From contig BDSI01000157.1 in the NCBI GenBank assembly GCA_003117195.1, positions 66,685 to 130,684 on the forward strand: a DNA stretch of 64,000 nt, read 5' to 3'. Made by a program: the position numbers and the translations under genes. The notes below the pieces were generated by a model. The model was not told the origin of the DNA, did no database searches, and worked only from the letters and a program-made list of their open reading frames with translations. This document shows, in pieces, positions 60,117 through 64,000 of this stretch; positions within the stretch are counted from its first letter, which is position 1, and each line of letters begins with the position of its first letter. The stretch comes from Eudorina sp. 2006-703-Eu-15. Its lineage: Eukaryota > Chlorophyta > Chlorophyceae > Chlamydomonadales > Volvocaceae.

Positions 60117-61076
60117 TGCAGCTTCCGGGGGATGCAGTTGCCTGCACGGTGACACGGCAGGATGCAGAGGTGTGTCAAAAGGGTGGACACCGAGAAGCGA
60201 CGTGGCATGTCTGGGGTGCGACCTGGCAAGCAACATTACCAACCTTCGGCCGGTCAAACTTCTAGGATCAGTTGACTGTTGTAATCCATGTGTAAGGCAC
60301 ATAGACCCTGTCTCAACCCGTCGACGAGGCTGCGAACCGAAGTCTGCATGACTCAACACCCGTCAGGCCGTAGAGACTGTAGAGCGAGGGCTGCTTGGAG
60401 TTTGCACCAGAGCGGTGTGCGTTTGGGACCTGCAGGTTGGGCCCGACAGAGGACCCCAAAACATATATGCGGTATGTCCAACCGCTCTCCATTAATCCAG
60501 CCTGATGCTGTTGGATTCAAGCAGGATGAAGCAGGTAGACCGCGCAGGTACCGGAGCGTGGCGCCGCAGGGCGAATGGTCATTCGAGAAACCTTCGCTGC
60601 ACGAAACTGGGTTGAGGAGGTCAGCCTAGCCCGTCCTCGTCAACGGTCGAACGGATGAAGAATAACCCGGAGGCTCACACCTATGTCTCCTCCTTGTGGC
60701 GTCCGGAAGCTACAGTACTGTACCCGTTCCTTCCTTCCTACCGCCCAGATCGGCCCCGCGTGTCAGGGGCACGCCACGCGCTTGCCGGCACGCACCGATG
60801 TCGACTGGGCGTGCGGGGGGGCGCGGTCAATAGGGCCTGGGGTGGGCCTGGGTGTGCGACCCAGGTAAGACGGCGCCAGGACTGACCGACCGAATGAATG
60901 TTACCGCGGGCCCTGTGAGGGATCAGCGATGTCCGCCAGCAGAGGCCAGCAAAGATCAGCGGAGATGGACGGTCTGGCCTCGGGCACGAGTACCTCGGGA
61001 CGGGCCACCTGTGAGGGCCGCATGTCCCATGCCACACGGGAGCCAGAATCGCCGCGCCAGCGCATGGATCGAGTTG

Positions 61077-61112
61077 CAGTGGACCCACGGGTCATAGACG
61101 ACACAGCCTTGC
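61077..61112 (+). repeat. Dispersed GTGGACC/GCGGGTCAT element, copy F
   Basis: CAGTGGACCCACGGGTCAT, then GACACAGCCTTGCC and an A-rich run. GTCCCATG upstream also matches the left flank of copy D. Confidence 0.55.
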
Positions 61113-62546
61113 CACACACAGCGAAAAAACTCGCGCCAGTAAGACGCATCAGACCAGTACCACAAGCGCACCGGAAACCCATGGCGGGCTCGCCCTGAGC
61201 AAGGGGCGATTGTCCGCAGACCGGCCAGCAAGTGAAGAAGCCATGCCCTGGTGGCGAAAATATGACGTTTGGACATTAGGAACAGCGTAAGGAGCCTGAA
61301 ACTGAAGCCACGGGTCGTAGGTCCCCCGTCGATGTAACCCCCACGTCGAGTCGACCGTGACTGGACGGCTTGCGAGCACGACAAGGGCAGGGAGCACTGC
61401 CACGGCGGGTTCCGCTGTGACGCTCATTCCTTCACGACGGAAGGATTACTTCTGTTGGAATACCTCACTCTCATCAACCGTAGTCAGTTGCAAAATGGAA
61501 ACGGTTTCCTGGGCCGTATGTCGGCGTTTTGTTCCAACTGGTACGTAGCGGCCTCCTAAGACCAATGACGACATCTGGGATTCATCTGGCCCTATCCGGG
61601 GGGGATCAGGAGGGATCAGGCGACGGAAATCCCCCCTTATGCCCCCCAACATGCAATATTATCGTTAATAAGTGCCTCCTACGTGTGTCCGATTACGACA
61701 TGGTACGGTCCCCACGACCGCAATGCGTTGCGAACGCCCGGGACGTCATGCTCGGACGTGATGCGACCGGCACCCTCAAGCGCTCAACCCTGTGTCCAGC
61801 ATCCTGGGTATAAAAGAGTCCAAAATCCATCGTTTTTAGGCAAAAAGTAGTTACAGTTCATTGCCCGGCTTCCGACAACTTATCGATCGGTGGTCGGTGA
61901 TGCATTTAGTAACGCGGGAGTAGCGGTACGTTGCGTAATATATGTCACGAGTTTGAGTGACAAGTTCAAATGATATAAAACATAATAATTTTAGCAGTGA
62001 TTGTGAATTCGGAACCAGAAATAACAACCTTTGGGCAACGATATTGTATGCATAACATTGCACATAAATTAGCGTTGTACAGCAAATTTATGAACTAAAT
62101 TACCATGGATTAATGCATAAGGGGCCGAGGCTTCGGGTCAATGCGTAAATGTCCGGTCACGGTGCCCGATGGCAGAACGCAAGTGAGCGATGGGTTAATC
62201 TTGAGGGACATCATACACAACGCTTACAGTTGGAACATGTCGGAAGATTTGCGCTTATTTGCAATCATTAGGCAATAGGCATCTTCGCGCCTCCAAATTC
62301 CCGAAGCGTGAGTGTGACCGCCCGTACTCGTGCCGAGTTGATTGGGGCTTTCCGCGGGCCGTCAGAACCACAAGCCAATATTCTCCTCTTCCGTTTGGCC
62401 CTTCTGTAGTCCTGGTTCAGCCCCCAAAACACCCCGCGTCCACGCGGCCTTCCCCTTTGTGGGAGCGTTCTCCATACCTATCCGCATCGCCCCCTGGTAC
62501 CCCCCGCATCACCCCACACCACCCCGTTCGCTGAACGGCAACGACG

Positions 62547-63113
62547 CTACGCCGGTTCCAGACCCCGCCGACCGTCCACTCCGGAGAGATGCGTCTCGTG
62601 CAGGGCCCGCGCCGGCAGACGCAAGCAGTCGTCGGGCCCGTACCCCTCAGCCGGGGCCTCGCTCAGGCGGACCCATGCCCCCAGCGGAAGGTGGGGGAGC
62701 TGGGTGACGTTAACCCAGAAGGCCGTCGGGGTCCACTGGTAGTAGAAGGCGTACGACGGCAGCGCTGGCCAATCGGCGTAGCGGCCGGCCAGATAATCCA
62801 CCACCCCCGTGCCCACTCCGTGTTGCCAACCCATGATCATGATGCAATTGTGATAGCGGCGGCGTGTTACGCCCGGCGGGGGCCCCAGGCGGTCCCACGC
62901 TGCCCGGACCTGGTCCTCCAGGTGGTATGCGCTCCAGCGGTCCTGAACCACGCACCGCGCCATACGTAGCCGCGAGCCCCGCACCGGGAGGGATAAGTCG
63001 GCGTCGGGGTCGTACCAGTGGGTCGGGTCCGTGATGACCATGATGTCGTCAATTATCGCGTACGGGTACGCGTTTGGCGGCCCGTTCCAGTCCTCCGCGA
63101 CACCCTGAGACAT
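62547..63113 (-). CDS. Hypothetical protein, Trp/Tyr-rich
   Basis: An ATG-initiated 188-residue frame (GTCGCGGAGGACTGG just after the start) with mostly G/C-ending codons. It is rich in Trp, Tyr and Pro: IIDDIMVITDPTHWYDP, VVQDRWSAYHLEDQVRAAWD, CIMIMGWQHGVGTG, SYAFYYQWTPTAFWVNV. I recognise no family. It may belong with the frame at 63580 on the same strand, from which it is separated by a frame-broken segment. Because the region is GC-rich, chance ORFs of this length occur, but the composition looks protein-like. Confidence 0.4.
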   Translation of the reverse strand: MSQGVAEDWNGPPNAYPYAIIDDIMVITDPTHWYDPDADLSLPVRGSRLRMARCVVQDRWSAYHLEDQVRAAWDRLGPPPGVTRRRYHNCIMIMGWQHGVGTGVVDYLAGRYADWPALPSYAFYYQWTPTAFWVNVTQLPHLPLGAWVRLSEAPAEGYGPDDCLRLPARALHETHLSGVDGRRGLEPA

Positions 63114-63579
63114 GAGTAGCAGGAGCGGGTAAGCTCAGAAGTGTCCCGCCCTGTCCTGGGTCGCCCCGGCCCGTTGGCCCCCACCCTCCGATCCGTCCTC
63201 TCTCCCGTCCCCCATTGCCTGGTTAAACCCTCCCCCGCCCCCCGTTCGCAGCACATGACCCGCACTTGGCCCTCATGTGTCGCGTGTCCGCCCTTCAGGG
63301 TTGGCCGGGCCTCGGCCCTTCGGCGTGGGCGTTATGGGCCTCGCCCTCTCTGGTCCCCTCCCTTGTGACCGCGGGCAGCACCCAGTCCCACGGTACGTGG
63401 CCGTGCACGTGCACCCTCATGAGCGGCACCCATGGCTCTGCCGCCCCCGGTTCACCCTCGATCCATTCGGGTGAAGGTCGGCTACATCTTCCGGGGAAGC
63501 GCCCATCAGGAAACCGTCCCACGTCAGTACTGCCACGTCGAAGGGGTCTCGTCCAGGCGTTGCGACACCACGCCTGCCG
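63114..63579 (-). pseudogene. Possible frame-broken coding segment
   Basis: Two minus-strand frames here look protein-like over limited stretches, one with DPFDVAVLTWDGFLMGASPE (in part overlapping the 63580 frame) and the other with AAEPWVPLMRVHVHGHVPWD, but neither connects without a shift or an intron that I could define. It may be decayed coding sequence linking the two flanking ORFs. Confidence 0.3.
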
Positions 63580-63987
63580 TTAGCGGGTGGCTGTGGCCTG
63601 CCGCCATCCCCCGTGGGGTGCCGGCCTCCCATCCCCGCTGCTCCCGGTGGATGGCCCACTGGTGCATCCCGCCCGGCGGCCCCGGGGGTAGCGCGGAGGG
63701 AGCGGGGCGCCGGCCTGATGCGCGGGCCGGTCCCACCCCTTGGTGTCCCGTGGGTCTAGATTGCGCCACCCCGGGTACATGCTGGCGAAGAGAGCGATTC
63801 TCTCCCGCAGGAGCTGGTCTCCGGCCACGTGCCGCCACTTGCACGCTCTGCGTGTGCACTGCCCGTTCAGGTCCTCGATGCACAGATTGAGGTGCAGGGC
63901 CAGAGTCCGGGCCATCGCCTCCCGACGCCCAGGATCGTCGTCCAAGCGCACCCCCGGTGGGCACAAGACGTCTTCCAGCACCTCCAT
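63580..63987 (-). CDS. Hypothetical protein with CCCH-like cysteine motif
   Basis: ATG at 63987; the frame stays open to the window edge, so the true start could lie outside. The segment HLNLCIEDLNGQCTRRACKWRH has the spacing C-x7-C-x4-C-x3-H, close to CCCH zinc fingers that bind RNA. It is followed by an amphipathic-looking ERIALFASMYPGWRNLD. The last 45 residues are low-complexity Gly/Pro/Arg and may already be out of the real frame. CCCH-like modules occur both in cellular RNA-binding proteins and in element-encoded proteins; the sequence does not decide between them. Confidence 0.4.
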   Translation of the reverse strand: MEVLEDVLCPPGVRLDDDPGRREAMARTLALHLNLCIEDLNGQCTRRACKWRHVAGDQLLRERIALFASMYPGWRNLDPRDTKGWDRPAHQAGAPLPPRYPRGRRAGCTSGPSTGSSGDGRPAPHGGWRQATATR

Positions 63988-64000
63988 CACGCGCGCCGGG

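Noticed and set aside
60738..61427. Minus-strand ORFs with repeated YDPW strings
   Set aside because: The shared peptide comes from two copies of the CCACGGGTC core of the dispersed repeat rather than from conserved protein.

Overview
The window is eukaryotic nuclear DNA, most likely from a volvocine or other chlamydomonadalean green alga. Evidence seen directly: strongly GC-rich coding sequence ending codons in G or C, many short exons with GT-AG introns in nearly every gene, long (TG)n/(CA)n and C/T-rich tracts, TGTAA poly(A) signals after two stop codons, and an extracellular-matrix pherophorin domain, a family known only from this algal group. No prokaryotic operon, CRISPR array or rRNA gene is visible. 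I rebuilt gene models by hand by requiring donor, acceptor and reading phase to agree at each junction. No database search was possible.

Layout. Positions 1-2034 (+): the 3' end of a pherophorin gene. 2035-5804: repeat-rich spacer. 5805-11315 (+): a five-exon leucine-rich-repeat protein with a possible F-box N-terminus and a Gly/Tyr/Gln-rich repeat tail. 13426-21215 (-): HOP1/ASY1, the meiotic chromosome-axis HORMA protein; its first exon is unresolved. 22250-31735 (-): ESF1, a nucleolar 18S pre-rRNA processing factor, complete in 14 exons. 32144-46264 (+): TIC110, the chloroplast inner-envelope import scaffold, complete in 22 exons. 50756-53595 (+): a second LRR protein whose first exon is missing. 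53596-62546: about 9 kb with no recognisable gene. 62547-63990 (-): small unassigned ORFs, one with a CCCH-type cysteine pattern, possibly remnants of an element.

The three conserved genes are housekeeping or meiotic genes with unrelated tasks. ESF1 and TIC110 are head to head, with 408 bp between start codons, and may share a promoter. ESF1 and HOP1 are in tandem on the minus strand. HOP1 and the first LRR gene converge.

The more unusual material is in introns and spacers: two long near-perfect hairpins inside introns, a short sequence recurring near the 3' ends of seven TIC110 introns, several dispersed repeat families not matched to any element I know, a duplicated hairpin followed by T7, and minisatellites, one coding and one adjoining a splice acceptor. 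Two genes show a one-base G-run discrepancy, either sequencing error or true lesion.
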